Of a stretch of 64,000 nucleotides of DNA, positions 8,621-17,514 are shown piece by piece (the stretch's first letter is position 1; the number at the start of each line of letters is the position of its first letter). The stretch covers positions 186,001-250,000 of IMG/VR virus record IMGVR_UViG_3300045971_000577; one strand, given 5' to 3'. Both the position numbers and the translations under genes were made by a program. This stretch comes from a virus. A model generated the notes under the pieces. That model searched no databases. It was given only the letters and a program-made list of their open reading frames with translations, and was not told the origin of the DNA.

Positions 8621-9082
8621 TTATATAGATGCATCGTCCAATCCGGCTGCACGCAATTTTATGATATGTCCAGTCATAAAGTTTTTCGCTTCTTGAGCCT
8701 TGGATATAGCTAAAAACTTATTTCTAAGTAAAGCCACTTCGTTGATAAGAAGTGTAGAATCCACGATTGTAGAAACACCGTCAACATATTTTTCCGCATC
8801 ACGCGAACTTAATGCCTTATTGTATGCTTCTAGAAATCGTTTGAATTCTATCGACCTATCTTTTCTTAGTTGTATATTTAGGTACTCGAGTATTGCTTCG
8901 ATCTCCTGTAGTTGTGCATATCTATGCTCAACCAAGCCGGGAAGTTCAGCCGCATGCCTTTCTAACGATTTCCCTTTTAGCGATAACTCTAAACGAGCTG
9001 TTTCCAGCTCTTGTTCGAAGTAGTCAATAAATGCGGGTACGTTAGAAAGATCATTTGTTACTTTGTAATACCAGTTACTCAT
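8621..9082 (-). CDS. UvsY-like recombination mediator
   Basis: 153 aa, all helical. The segment RKDRSIEFKRFLEAYNKALS (near 95-115) followed by a C-terminal helix ending FMTGHIIKLRAAGLDD follows the layout of UvsY proteins of T4-like phages, which load UvsX onto gp32-coated DNA. Its location four genes upstream of uvsW and just downstream of uvsX supports this. Sequence identity to T4 UvsY is low, so it remains tentative. Confidence 0.5.
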   Translation of the reverse strand: MSNWYYKVTNDLSNVPAFIDYFEQELETARLELSLKGKSLERHAAELPGLVEHRYAQLQEIEAILEYLNIQLRKDRSIEFKRFLEAYNKALSSRDAEKYVDGVSTIVDSTLLINEVALLRNKFLAISKAQEAKNFMTGHIIKLRAAGLDDASI

Positions 9083-9218
9083 TCTCTTCTTTCGTGTCGG
9101 ATATACTTATAAGAGGGATATATGGACAATAGAAAAAGCCGACATCGAGCGGGGACGGAGGATATTTCAACCTCCTTACTATTTCCTCGGCTTCGGCGTC
9201 GGTGTTATCTTCGTTCAC
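9075..9218 (-). CDS. Hypothetical 47-aa protein
   Basis: A GTG at 9216-9218 overlaps the TGA of the preceding gene, and the stop overlaps the ATG of the uvsY-like gene. The double overlap and clean frame (it includes KYPPSPLDVGFFYCPYIPLI) argue that this short frame is translated. The function is unknown. Confidence 0.55.
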   Translation of the reverse strand: MNEDNTDAEAEEIVRRLKYPPSPLDVGFFYCPYIPLISISDTKEENE

Positions 9219-9523
9219 AAATTATGCACTCTTTTCACTGCTAGTTCCATTGCCTGTACCAGAAGTACAGCACGCTGGGTTCTCGACATCAATACTCTCT
9301 TTATCGCCATCGCACGAGGAGGGACACCTAGGTCTTCTGCCAGGGCCTTATGTACCAAGGTCAGATTTGCAGGTTCAGTTATCCAAGTTACGTAGTCGGC
9401 ACCCACAGTCGCATCTCTCATATTATCTCTGAACTGCTGGACTTGCGTCATGACTAACTGAACATCCTTGCTTTTGATAGTTTCGAGTAAGGTCTTCCCA
9501 AACTCAGCGCCAGACTGGCTCAT
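9215..9523 (-). CDS. Conserved unknown protein downstream of uvsX
   Basis: 102 aa from the ATG at 9521-9523, six bases after GGAGG; longer readings run into the neighbouring acidic gene in another frame. Mostly helical. No domain is recognised. Its start overlaps the end of 9504-9755, so it is coupled to it. Confidence 0.65.
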   Translation of the reverse strand: MSQSGAEFGKTLLETIKSKDVQLVMTQVQQFRDNMRDATVGADYVTWITEPANLTLVHKALAEDLGVPPRAMAIKRVLMSRTQRAVLLVQAMELAVKRVHNL

Positions 9524-9755
9524 CATCACCCTCCATATCGTCGTCATCTTCGTCCAATGGTTCGGCCAGGTGGCTTCTTGCTGCTGCGCGAAGTTCCTTG
9601 TCCAAATCTTCGTCCAGTAAGTCATCTTCGACGAGACCGAACTCGTCGAAAACAACCACAAGAATATCTGCCACTTCTAATCTCTCTTTTGGAGCAATGT
9701 GGGACTTAACTCTAGCCCATAGTTCCAATAAGAGTTCGTGATTGCTGTTTATCAT
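9504..9755 (-). CDS. Acidic small protein downstream of uvsX
   Basis: 83 aa with a strongly acidic C-terminal third (LDEDDDDMEGDDEP). The start overlaps the uvsX stop by one base. The charge suggests a partner for a basic protein or DNA mimicry, but no family is recognised. Confidence 0.65.
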   Translation of the reverse strand: MINSNHELLLELWARVKSHIAPKERLEVADILVVVFDEFGLVEDDLLDEDLDKELRAAARSHLAEPLDEDDDDMEGDDEPVWR

Positions 9756-10840
9756 TATGCCTCCTCTGCCTTCTTTGTTTCATCGACTGGATCTGCAATG
9801 ACAACCTTGAAGTCATCATCTGTAAATTCGTCCATGATTACTCGCATCTTTGCTTCGTCATTCCATTCCTTGCGGAAATACTTCATGACTTCGCCTGTTA
9901 CCTTACTTGTGTAGGAATAACGATTTCCTTCCTTGACAAGTACACCGGACTTTTCGAACAAGTCAAACAAGCCAGAAACAGGATTCATACCAGTTTCCCA
10001 CGGAATGTCAATCTTGATTGTTTCGAAAGGCTTTGCGTAACGTGTTTTGACTACTTTGCAGGTTGCTTTGATACCGGTTACTTCAGTTACCTTGTTTCCG
10101 TCTTCGTCTTCCTTCAGTTTGTACTTCTTCATTGCAACAACGATACTCGATGCAAAGATGAAGCCACTACCGCCGGAAATCTTGTCGTCTGGGTCAAACA
10201 TATCCTGACTTGCATATGTATGGTTTGTTACAGCCATACCAATGTTCAAATCACCGAACATATTCACGCAATTCGATACAAGCGACTTGAGTTGCTTTGC
10301 CTTACGGCCCATATCGCCCTTCATGTCGCCAGCACTAAACTGGTTGATGTCGGTAGGAGTCAAAAGCATACCCAACGAGTCTACAATAAACAAAATCTTC
10401 GGACGTTGATCCTTTGGAAGATCTAGATAGTTTTCCTTGTATTCCTTGACAAAATCGTGAATAATCTTTGCCACTTCATCGATCATTGATGCACCAATGC
10501 GAAGCATCTTATCTTCGGATGTATCAACACCGAGATTCTTCAGCCAGCTTTCGTCAAGCGCATTTTCTGTGTCGATCATTACGACAAAGATACCCTGCTC
10601 TTGTGCAGCCTTTGCGATGTTACCGGAAACGATATAAGACTTGCCAGCGCCGGATTCGCCTGCAAATACTGTAACCTTACCCATTGGAATACCTTTGAAA
10701 AAGTCTCCACTGATAAGATAGTTCAATCCATAGGATCCTGTACTGATCCAAATATCAGGATCGTTAAATCCTGTCGAAATGCCTGTGATATTCTTAGTCA
10801 ATCCCTTTCTAAAACGGGATATATCAAATGCTTTTGCCAT
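9755..10840 (-). CDS. uvsX: UvsX RecA-like recombinase
   Basis: 361 aa, near the T4 UvsX length (391). Walker A is GESGAGKS (near 64); Walker B is ILFIVDSLGML (near 148). AVTNHTYAS matches the NTH segment of loop 2 and SGGSGFIFASS follows it. UvsX forms filaments on single-stranded DNA with gp32 and UvsY and drives strand exchange and recombination-dependent replication. Upstream an EndoVII-type homing endonuclease overlaps its first 17 bp; downstream genes are coupled. Confidence 0.95.
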   Translation of the reverse strand: MAKAFDISRFRKGLTKNITGISTGFNDPDIWISTGSYGLNYLISGDFFKGIPMGKVTVFAGESGAGKSYIVSGNIAKAAQEQGIFVVMIDTENALDESWLKNLGVDTSEDKMLRIGASMIDEVAKIIHDFVKEYKENYLDLPKDQRPKILFIVDSLGMLLTPTDINQFSAGDMKGDMGRKAKQLKSLVSNCVNMFGDLNIGMAVTNHTYASQDMFDPDDKISGGSGFIFASSIVVAMKKYKLKEDEDGNKVTEVTGIKATCKVVKTRYAKPFETIKIDIPWETGMNPVSGLFDLFEKSGVLVKEGNRYSYTSKVTGEVMKYFRKEWNDEAKMRVIMDEFTDDDFKVVIADPVDETKKAEEA

Positions 10841-11351
10841 TATTATTCCTTTTCATATAATCTAATATTTTCTCAAGTTCGTCGATAGACATATTAGATT
10901 TGAGTTTATTTGCTCGCCAGCTAATTATGAATACGTTTCCCGGCACATAACCTAATTCCGGTACAAGTTTGTCAATACTTGCCTTGCAGGGATCTCGTGT
11001 CTGCTTACCATCTTCACCTGTACTGCAAGCATAATTTAGTTTCACACCGAGCACTGGGCAAAATTCAGGTTTATGTAATTCTTCAAATGTAATAGAAAAC
11101 GGTATTCCATTTTTTATAGCAGATTGCCGTCTATGATGAAATTGTCTGAAGAATGTATTCTCGGGATTTCGATAATTATTTCTATCCGTAATCTGATGAA
11201 TTTCCTTAGCACACTGAATGCAGGTCTTTGTCGAAACTCTACGCTCGGCAATATGTCCATGCTTGCAGGGTTTACCCGTAAAGTATGTGGATTTACCCAA
11301 TAGTATTGCTTCTTCTCGGGCCGCATTCAGGCGATAAGGTCGTTTTATCAT
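10824..11351 (-). CDS. HNH endonuclease, EndoVII-like homing type
   Basis: 175 aa from the ATG at 11349-11351. The N-terminus has CKHGH and CIQCAKE, a four-ligand zinc site; the middle has EFCPVLGVKLNY; the nuclease end carries ASIDKLVPELGYVPGNVFII and SWRANKLKSNMS, the pattern of recombination-endonuclease-VII-related homing enzymes. It sits between gp32 and uvsX and overlaps the uvsX start, a usual site for such insertions in T4-like phages. Confidence 0.85.
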   Translation of the reverse strand: MIKRPYRLNAAREEAILLGKSTYFTGKPCKHGHIAERRVSTKTCIQCAKEIHQITDRNNYRNPENTFFRQFHHRRQSAIKNGIPFSITFEELHKPEFCPVLGVKLNYACSTGEDGKQTRDPCKASIDKLVPELGYVPGNVFIISWRANKLKSNMSIDELEKILDYMKRNNNGKSI

Positions 11352-11357
11352 AAACGT

Positions 11358-11379
11358 AAATGGGGATTTCTCCCCATTT
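11358..11379 (-). terminator. Hairpin at the 3' end of gp32
   Basis: Inverted repeat AAATGGGG / CCCCATTT with a six-base loop, just past the gp32 stop and before the endonuclease ATG. Only a short T-rich stretch follows, so it may slow rather than end transcription or may protect the gp32 mRNA end. Confidence 0.45.
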
Positions 11380-11382
11380 ATC

Positions 11383-12444
11383 TCATTTATTACGATTTCT
11401 GAGCATCGCAAGGATTTCTTGCGGTGTCTTACCGGCAGCTGGGGCTGCGGCTGTCGCTTCTTCCTTGACAACTGTCTTAGGAGCATCTGGTTCGAAAGGA
11501 GGATCTTCCGACTCAACTTCCTTTGTTAGCACTGGGGCAGCCTTCACAGGTGCTGGTGCTGGTGCTGCTGGACGCGGACTGGTTACCGAGGCGCGCTGAA
11601 CACGTTGACGTTCGCCACCATCTGCATCATCCTTAGAACCACTGTCGAAGCCGAATGGCTTGTAATGTTGGCTCCACAGCGATGGGTCATACAGTTCACC
11701 ATCCAACGATGCCTGGAACATATCGAAGATAATCGATAGTTGCTCAGGTGTAGGACGCTTTGGAAGATATGTAGACAAGTCTACCAAACCGTACTGGTCA
11801 ACAGCGGCTTGCATTTCTTCTGTGAGACTGGATTCCTTGCGTGCCCACTTCGATGTGCCGTAATCAGCAAAACCACCCTTGCTTGTCTTGTTGACAATAA
11901 AGTCGGTACCGTTGATGTAATCAACCGGGCTGTTTTCCATATCAGGATCCAACAATGCAGCCTTGATGATTGCAAAGATTTGTGGTCCGATAATGAACTT
12001 ACGGATTGGGTTTTCTGGCTTCTCAACTTCATTCAAGCCGTCTTGCTTCACGAAACCCTGCATGTAATAGGTACGCTTGCACCAATACTTACGGGCTGTG
12101 TCTTCAAGAGACTTATCCTTCCACCATGGACGTACTTCGTTCAAGATTGGGCAGGTCTTCGGACCGTCCCACATTTCGATACAAGGCACTTGTACTTCTA
12201 CAGGCTTGTTTTCGTCTTGACCCTTGATGCCAGGGAATGCTAGCTTGATGATTTGACGTTCAGCCCAGAAGAATGAATTATCTGGATTTGCGTCTGGCGC
12301 GAAACGGAGGATTGATGATGTACCTTCGGCGATGTTCCAATGTGCATAAGTTGCTTTATCGCCACCACTGAAATTGCCTCCACCGCCCTTACGGGATTCG
12401 ATGGCTTGTAGCTTTCTACGGATTTCTTCTAATGTTTTGCTCAT
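11383..12444 (-). CDS. 32: gp32-like single-strand DNA-binding protein
   Basis: 353 aa. The N-terminal basic region (SKTLEEIRRKLQAIESRKG) matches the cooperativity domain. The core contains ATYAHWNIAEGTSSILRF and a cysteine cluster (VPCIEMWDGPKTCPI, KYWCKRTYY) in the position of the gp32 zinc site. The C-terminal third is acidic and Ala/Pro-rich, the usual protein-interaction tail, though it ends in a basic LRNRNK. gp32 coats single-stranded DNA in replication and recombination. A strong sigma70-type promoter lies 110 bp upstream. Confidence 0.9.
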   Translation of the reverse strand: MSKTLEEIRRKLQAIESRKGGGGNFSGGDKATYAHWNIAEGTSSILRFAPDANPDNSFFWAERQIIKLAFPGIKGQDENKPVEVQVPCIEMWDGPKTCPILNEVRPWWKDKSLEDTARKYWCKRTYYMQGFVKQDGLNEVEKPENPIRKFIIGPQIFAIIKAALLDPDMENSPVDYINGTDFIVNKTSKGGFADYGTSKWARKESSLTEEMQAAVDQYGLVDLSTYLPKRPTPEQLSIIFDMFQASLDGELYDPSLWSQHYKPFGFDSGSKDDADGGERQRVQRASVTSPRPAAPAPAPVKAAPVLTKEVESEDPPFEPDAPKTVVKEEATAAAPAAGKTPQEILAMLRNRNK

Positions 12445-12555
12445 GATTTTATTTCCTGCTTTAGTTTATATTGAACGCTATTATTCGAGCTGCGATCTAC
12501 TTGGGTCACGTTAGGCCCTTTCGCATCTTACCTGCTAAGGTCTTCGTATGCAGCT

Positions 12556-12584
12556 AGTGTACGAAAACCTTGTGTGTTTGTCAA
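12556..12584 (-). promoter_or_regulatory. Sigma70-type promoter for gp32
   Basis: TTGACA (12579-12584), a 17-bp spacer and TACACT (12556-12561), reading toward gp32. The 147-bp leader before gp32 contains no gene; it could hold the gp32 translational autoregulation site known from T4. Confidence 0.75.
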
Positions 12585-12591
12585 GAACTTC

Positions 12592-14265
12592 TTAGTAGAA
12601 GTTCAATATATATTTATCAAAAAATACTGACAAGTCAGTGGACTCTTTGATTTCTTTCTTAGCTACAGGTGCCTTTTCAACAATCTGTAGATTTTCAAGA
12701 ACTTGTGTAATAACTGCTTTTTCGAAATCGTTTACAATGCCTTCCTTGCAAAGCTTTGTACCAACCTTGTTGACAAATCCTGCAAGCTCTTCATTTTCAA
12801 CAATTCTTAGAGCAAGTTCATTCAATTTGAATCCTAAACGAGCATTTTCGCTTGCAAACTCAAACATCGGTGTAGTATTTATAGCCTCTCTGCGAATCAT
12901 GACAGGAATCGCGGCAGCCTCTTCAATACGCTTATGGAAGGTATCCTTCTCTTGAACCATTTGCTTGATGATAGGAAGCACGCCTTCGAACTTCTCGTCG
13001 AAGCGACGAATAGTGAATAGATCCTTTAGACCGGAAGTGTCATCTTCTGAAAGAGCTTCACGTTCAAATGTTTCAAGACGAGCCTTTACGGTCTCGTATG
13101 TCTTCGAGCCAGTTAGCTTACGGAGTTCGGTACGAATGGTCTCGATGTTCTCTTTCACTGTGTCCACAATGCTGGAGCTATCTTCGTTGATTAGTCTGTT
13201 TGTAGTTACATAGCGATTAAAAGATTGTAGCTTTAGAAGATTGCCAGTACTTTCAGCAATGTAAGCACCTACCTTGTCGCCCATTATACCGCCGTGTGCC
13301 ATATGTTGTGCCATTGCACGAGCACCCGGAAGATAGGTATGTGGGAAGCGGAAGCGTTCGCCGTTGCACTCAAGGAAAATCGCCGAAATTTGGCGAGAAC
13401 GCGCACCTCTAACATTCTCGTCTACAGGAGTCTTGTGACGGACAAGAAGACGAACGTTTTCCAAGGTTTGTTGCGAAGTACGAGCAGAACCGAACATCTT
13501 ACTAAAGCTTTCCATAATAGCCTCGTCAACTGCTGCACAATAGAATGGAGAACCATCTGCTGCATCTGTTTGTCCGTTTGTTGCGATCTTTCCATCCGTA
13601 ACTAGCTTGTTCAGTGCCTTTTGAACATCACCAAGGTGTGTTCCTTTGATATTCTTTACAAGACCGGATGCTGTAAACGTTCCACCTGTCTTTGTAATCA
13701 AGTGGACAATCTGCCCCATCAAATGACTATTCACTGCTGTATTTTCCATCACTGCACCTACCACTCTACATTGAGATTTATCTAAATTATGAAGTATTCC
13801 CTTATTGTCTTTAACAATGACACTGTTACCTATGAGTTTAGTAACTTCGCCCGAAATAATTCCAAATCGACCCGAGGAACATACTACGGATGTGCCTACT
13901 GATATATTTTCACTATTTTCCATCACCGCACCTTGCTGATTCTTTGCTTGATATGCGAAATGTTTTGGTTCGATTGCCTTACCAAAGACCTTTATCTTTG
14001 AGTTCATCATAAACTCGTCTGCCAATCTGCGGATATTCTTCTGCAGAGTCAACACGGTATTATCGACGGATGCACCCTTGCTGAACTCTACATTGTTACC
14101 TTCTTCGTCGATTGTTACCATTAGATTCGGATTAGCGACAAAGAAACGACGGCCTGCTTCGGGATCGGTCGTTTCTGCACCCTCGGCATCGAAAATCTTT
14201 ATCTGCAAACCATTACCTTTCAGCAATGAAAAGATTTTCCCAGCGAGTCCGTTTTTTTCTTCCAT
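12592..14265 (-). CDS. Conserved T4-like structural or head protein, unknown
   Basis: 557 aa. An alpha/beta N-terminal part is followed at residues 110-167 by a 58-residue insert resembling a KOW/SH3-like barrel (SSGRFGIISGEVTKLIGNSV), flanked by in-frame direct repeats encoding GAVMEN. A winged-helix-like stretch comes next (HLITKTGGTFTASGLVKNIK, VQKALNKLVTDGKI), then a long helical C-terminal half. A late-type GATAAATA box precedes it and terL is immediately upstream, so a virion or assembly role is likely. I do not recognise a characterised family. Confidence 0.7.
   Translation of the reverse strand: MEEKNGLAGKIFSLLKGNGLQIKIFDAEGAETTDPEAGRRFFVANPNLMVTIDEEGNNVEFSKGASVDNTVLTLQKNIRRLADEFMMNSKIKVFGKAIEPKHFAYQAKNQQGAVMENSENISVGTSVVCSSGRFGIISGEVTKLIGNSVIVKDNKGILHNLDKSQCRVVGAVMENTAVNSHLMGQIVHLITKTGGTFTASGLVKNIKGTHLGDVQKALNKLVTDGKIATNGQTDAADGSPFYCAAVDEAIMESFSKMFGSARTSQQTLENVRLLVRHKTPVDENVRGARSRQISAIFLECNGERFRFPHTYLPGARAMAQHMAHGGIMGDKVGAYIAESTGNLLKLQSFNRYVTTNRLINEDSSSIVDTVKENIETIRTELRKLTGSKTYETVKARLETFEREALSEDDTSGLKDLFTIRRFDEKFEGVLPIIKQMVQEKDTFHKRIEEAAAIPVMIRREAINTTPMFEFASENARLGFKLNELALRIVENEELAGFVNKVGTKLCKEGIVNDFEKAVITQVLENLQIVEKAPVAKKEIKESTDLSVFFDKYILNFY
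13741..13933. repeat. In-frame direct repeats flanking a domain insert
   Basis: ATTTTCCATCACTGCACCT at 13741-13759 and ATTTTCCATCACCGCACCT at 13915-13933 differ at one base and lie 174 bp (58 codons) apart, bracketing the KOW-like insert in the gene above. Confidence 0.85.
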
Positions 14266-14283
14266 GATTAACTTCCTTTAGCT

Positions 14284-14291
14284 TATTTATC
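14284..14291 (-). promoter_or_regulatory. T4-like late promoter box
   Basis: GATAAATA 18 bp before the ATG of the 557-aa gene, followed by a good AAAGGAAG ribosome-binding site. Confidence 0.6.
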
Positions 14292-14301
14292 TTTATACGG
14301 G

Positions 14302-15876
14302 TCAGATGAACACAGGCATCGGTGCGTCGTATTGTGAATGTTCCCTATCAGCAATGTTGCTGTTGATAGCATTCTGAGATTTATCATCCCACGTAGATAT
14401 AAAGTCTGTCATTCGAACTGCAAGAATCATGGCCATAATCAAGTCGTCTGTTTGACCAATACGAGCTTCGAATGTATTCGCTCTGGATACGAAAACTTTC
14501 AACTCCGACAATAGACCTTTAGAGTTGATTTTCATTCTACCAGATTCAATCAAGAACTTCAATTTAGCGCATGCTTCGAGCTTGGATTTATTTGTTGTAA
14601 CGAATCCTGCTCTACGGCCGGTCTTACCTTGTAGTCTATTCTTAGGATCATGCAACATTGTGCCGGGAAAGTTTTCTTCGCCTGTGTCTCGAATAACAAC
14701 AAGAGCAGCTTCGCCAAGTGAATTACTTTCTACAGACCAGTAAATTTCAGGCTTACCTGCGTTGTGTAATTCTTCAAGAATGGTACGCATAGTGCGAACC
14801 TGATCTTCAATCACTGTTCTGTTACTACTCCATTCTGCAACCTGCACAAGTGTAGGAAGCTCTAATACCTGAATAGCTGCATTGTCGCCGCCCGTCCCCA
14901 TAGACGGGTCAAGAGAAACGACATATGTAAGATCAGGGTGAATAGGCGCATACCAGCGAACCTGTCCAGTCTTACGTATAGGTTGCCTTGATTCCAGCTG
15001 TGAGAGTTTGACAGCATTGATAAGTGTTTCCTCGAATGTAATGAACTGACATTCATGTTCGCGTAGGAAACGGTCTTCACCTAGTGCAGCACGTTCCGAA
15101 TCTGCCCAATCCTGGTTACGATCAGGATGCGATGACCATGTGGAAATATATGGTCTGAAACCGTTTTGTCCTATCTCTGTTTCGTTTCCGTTAGCATCAA
15201 CCAGCTTATTTGCACCAAACCATATATCAGCGAATTGATCTTCGTCAGTATTAGGGGTCGAAGTGATAATACACTTACCACCAGTGGATAGTGTAGGAGA
15301 TAGGGAAGTCCAAAACTCTTTAGCGATATTAGGTTCAACGAATGCAAATTCGTCAAGGTAAACTAACGACAAGGATAATCCACGACCTGTGTTTTCTGTT
15401 GTTGTTGTCGCTACGATACGTGACCCATTATCAAAGTCAACAGAGCGTTTATTGTAAGATTTCACACCTGCACGGATATGGTCAGGCACCGACTCATACG
15501 CATAACGCACTCTATGCATGATTTCCTGTGCGCCATCGTATTTGTTCGATGCAACCAGAATAGTTGCATCATTCACAAACATTGCATACCAAAGAAGGTA
15601 TCCTGCCGCAACTGTGGTTTTACCCATCTGACGGCTTACCATGTTTACCGACTTTCTGTAACTGTGATAAGTGTGTATTAGATCAATCTGAAAATCATAT
15701 AGCTGTAGCTTTTCTCTACCACGCATCGGGTGCTGAATGTACATAAAGTTAGTAATGAAATATTCCGGTCCAGTATCCGGATCCATACATTTGCGTAGTT
15801 CATCGATTTGTTCCTTTGTATAGGAAACCTTCGTATACGCACGTTTTACGAGTTTATCGTCTTGATAGATAGCCAT
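14302..15876 (-). CDS. 17: Large terminase subunit (gp17-like)
   Basis: 524 aa. The ATPase domain shows SRQMGKTTVAAGYLLW (Walker A variant, near 80), LSLSLVYLDEFAFVEPN (Walker B plus catalytic Glu, near 165) and CIITSTPNTDED (coupling motif C). The nuclease domain has VVSLDPSMGTGGD (near 300), an SVESNSLGEAAL segment and a final TDDLIMAMILAV with acidic residues. The protein pumps DNA into the prohead and cuts concatemers. terS is 2.3 kb upstream, separated by structural genes, as in several non-enteric T4-like phages. Confidence 0.95.
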   Translation of the reverse strand: MAIYQDDKLVKRAYTKVSYTKEQIDELRKCMDPDTGPEYFITNFMYIQHPMRGREKLQLYDFQIDLIHTYHSYRKSVNMVSRQMGKTTVAAGYLLWYAMFVNDATILVASNKYDGAQEIMHRVRYAYESVPDHIRAGVKSYNKRSVDFDNGSRIVATTTTENTGRGLSLSLVYLDEFAFVEPNIAKEFWTSLSPTLSTGGKCIITSTPNTDEDQFADIWFGANKLVDANGNETEIGQNGFRPYISTWSSHPDRNQDWADSERAALGEDRFLREHECQFITFEETLINAVKLSQLESRQPIRKTGQVRWYAPIHPDLTYVVSLDPSMGTGGDNAAIQVLELPTLVQVAEWSSNRTVIEDQVRTMRTILEELHNAGKPEIYWSVESNSLGEAALVVIRDTGEENFPGTMLHDPKNRLQGKTGRRAGFVTTNKSKLEACAKLKFLIESGRMKINSKGLLSELKVFVSRANTFEARIGQTDDLIMAMILAVRMTDFISTWDDKSQNAINSNIADREHSQYDAPMPVFI

Positions 15877-16352
15877 TAGTCCCAGTCCCTCTCAGGTTCA
15901 TCAAAGTCTTGCTCTGGCGGTTCTAGATTCTCTACCGCTTTTATGAATAACTTATTTATGTCGGCTGTATAGAAAGTCGGATTCAAAAGTTGTTTCAAAA
16001 CATGTGGATCCACATGTTGCTGTAGTACATAAAATTCAACTTCATCATTATCAACAACATATGATCCGTTCGGAGTGAATGTTACTGAAGTTACAGTAAT
16101 ATCACCAAAAGTAGCAGTTGTATAGGATGTGTAGGTTGGCTGATCTGTACCGTGATTCCAACCAGTCGGTTCTTCATCAGTTTCCCAACCAATTTCGGCA
16201 GTAGCAGTTACGTCGATCGAATAACCGATATCCATCGACTGACCGTTTTTAGATTGAACTTTTGCAGACATGCTGAGAGTTCCATCAAAATCAACGGATC
16301 TGCTATCAGCATATGCATTATCGTGATAATCCTGTAGTTGGACATCTGCCAC
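15876..16352 (-). CDS. Acidic late protein, possibly read as a fusion
   Basis: 158 aa from a GTG at 16350-16352 with no visible ribosome-binding site. The sequence is beta-rich in the middle (DGTLSMSAKVQS, ITVTSVTFTPNGSYVV) and very acidic at the end. The frame is open upstream into an A10 run near the end of the preceding gene, so a one-base slip would fuse the two. Its end overlaps the terL start. No family is recognised. Confidence 0.6.
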   Translation of the reverse strand: MADVQLQDYHDNAYADSRSVDFDGTLSMSAKVQSKNGQSMDIGYSIDVTATAEIGWETDEEPTGWNHGTDQPTYTSYTTATFGDITVTSVTFTPNGSYVVDNDEVEFYVLQQHVDPHVLKQLLNPTFYTADINKLFIKAVENLEPPEQDFDEPERDWD

Positions 16353-16362
16353 AAGGGCAGAT

Positions 16363-17514
16363 TCAGTTAACTTTTTTTTTTGGATCAGTGGATTCTTTCA
16401 AGAAGTCTCTGTAACCTAAGACAAGTTCCTTATGTACTTCTGCTACTTGCATTTTCTTTTGTTCGGGATTATCGCCTTGTCGTGCTCCAGATGGACCGAC
16501 TGCGGTGACAACTGGACTATCTGCACCATCTGGGAAGAAATCTTCGCCCTGTGCAACTTCAATATCGCTATATCCATTGTTTAGATCTTCTTCCATACCC
16601 TTATCAAACTTACGAGAATATGACGAACCTTGGACTCCGTTGCCTTCACCCTTAAGGATCATATCATATAGAAGCTTTACAACTGCCATTGTGTTTCTAG
16701 AACCCTCGAGTTGACGGATAAGATACTGTTTCTTAACGTCGGATGTGTTTGTTCCATTGATGATTTCTGCTGCGCGAGCTTTTGCTGTATCATGCGGCAT
16801 GCGTGCCATAGCATTAACTTCGGCAGGGTTGATCATGTCTGGTTTGGCTTCAAACATTCTGTCATCTTCATCACCCATGTCATCATCGGCGCCCATATCA
16901 CCCATACTATCTGGATTACCCATCTCGCCTTGGCGCATTGTATAGTCAGTGTAATCTTCGGCACCTATATTATCGTCGCCACCTTGACCAGTAACTACTT
17001 CGAGTTGTTTATCAAACACACGTTCAAAATCTGGATTATCTCCATAACCCGTCTGGCCTGCTACCATAGACATTAACTCTTCTCTGCTTGTGGCTGTGGG
17101 ATACATGTCACGGATAACACTGCCGATAAAATGGTCATCGTAGTCTGTCATTGTTTCCATTACGTCATCTTCGTCGATTTCGGCAGGGATTGCTATATCT
17201 TCCCTAACATCTTTCTTAGCGGCAATCTTTGATGTTGCCTTGGCTACATTTCCTGCACCTTTTTCGGCACGCTTGGTTAGCCAATCTGCTTCATCATCCC
17301 ATGCGGCGGCCTTTTTTGTATCACCGTGCTTCCTCTTGTCGGTGGCCATATCCTTAGCACCCTGAGCGTCACGCTGATCAGCATGCACATCTTTGCCACG
17401 TTCCTTAGAATATGACTTCAGCGTGTTTTTGCTAAGTTCGGTTAGAACAGGATTGATGCCAGGCACTGCCACAACACCCTCCATCAAGGAAATAAGTTCT
17501 CTCATACTTTTCAT
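16363..17514 (-). CDS. Late head-associated protein with capsid-targeting-like N-terminus
   Basis: 383 aa. The N-terminus MKSMRELISLMEG ends in L-M-E, matching the T4 prohead protease consensus (L/I-x-E). Next comes a basic stretch (residues 25-100), then a very acidic Met/Asp/Gly-rich region (MGDMGADDDMGDEDDRM) and a mixed C-terminus ending DPKKKVN over an A10 run. Composition and position between terL and terS fit a scaffold or internal head protein. No family is recognised. Confidence 0.6.
   Translation of the reverse strand: MKSMRELISLMEGVVAVPGINPVLTELSKNTLKSYSKERGKDVHADQRDAQGAKDMATDKRKHGDTKKAAAWDDEADWLTKRAEKGAGNVAKATSKIAAKKDVREDIAIPAEIDEDDVMETMTDYDDHFIGSVIRDMYPTATSREELMSMVAGQTGYGDNPDFERVFDKQLEVVTGQGGDDNIGAEDYTDYTMRQGEMGNPDSMGDMGADDDMGDEDDRMFEAKPDMINPAEVNAMARMPHDTAKARAAEIINGTNTSDVKKQYLIRQLEGSRNTMAVVKLLYDMILKGEGNGVQGSSYSRKFDKGMEEDLNNGYSDIEVAQGEDFFPDGADSPVVTAVGPSGARQGDNPEQKKMQVAEVHKELVLGYRDFLKESTDPKKKVN
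16372..16381 (-). promoter_or_regulatory. A10 slippery run at a gene junction
   Basis: Ten consecutive A on the coding strand, eight bases before the TGA end region of the 383-aa gene. Loss of one A, or gain of two, joins this frame to the 15876-16352 frame. Confidence 0.6.
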
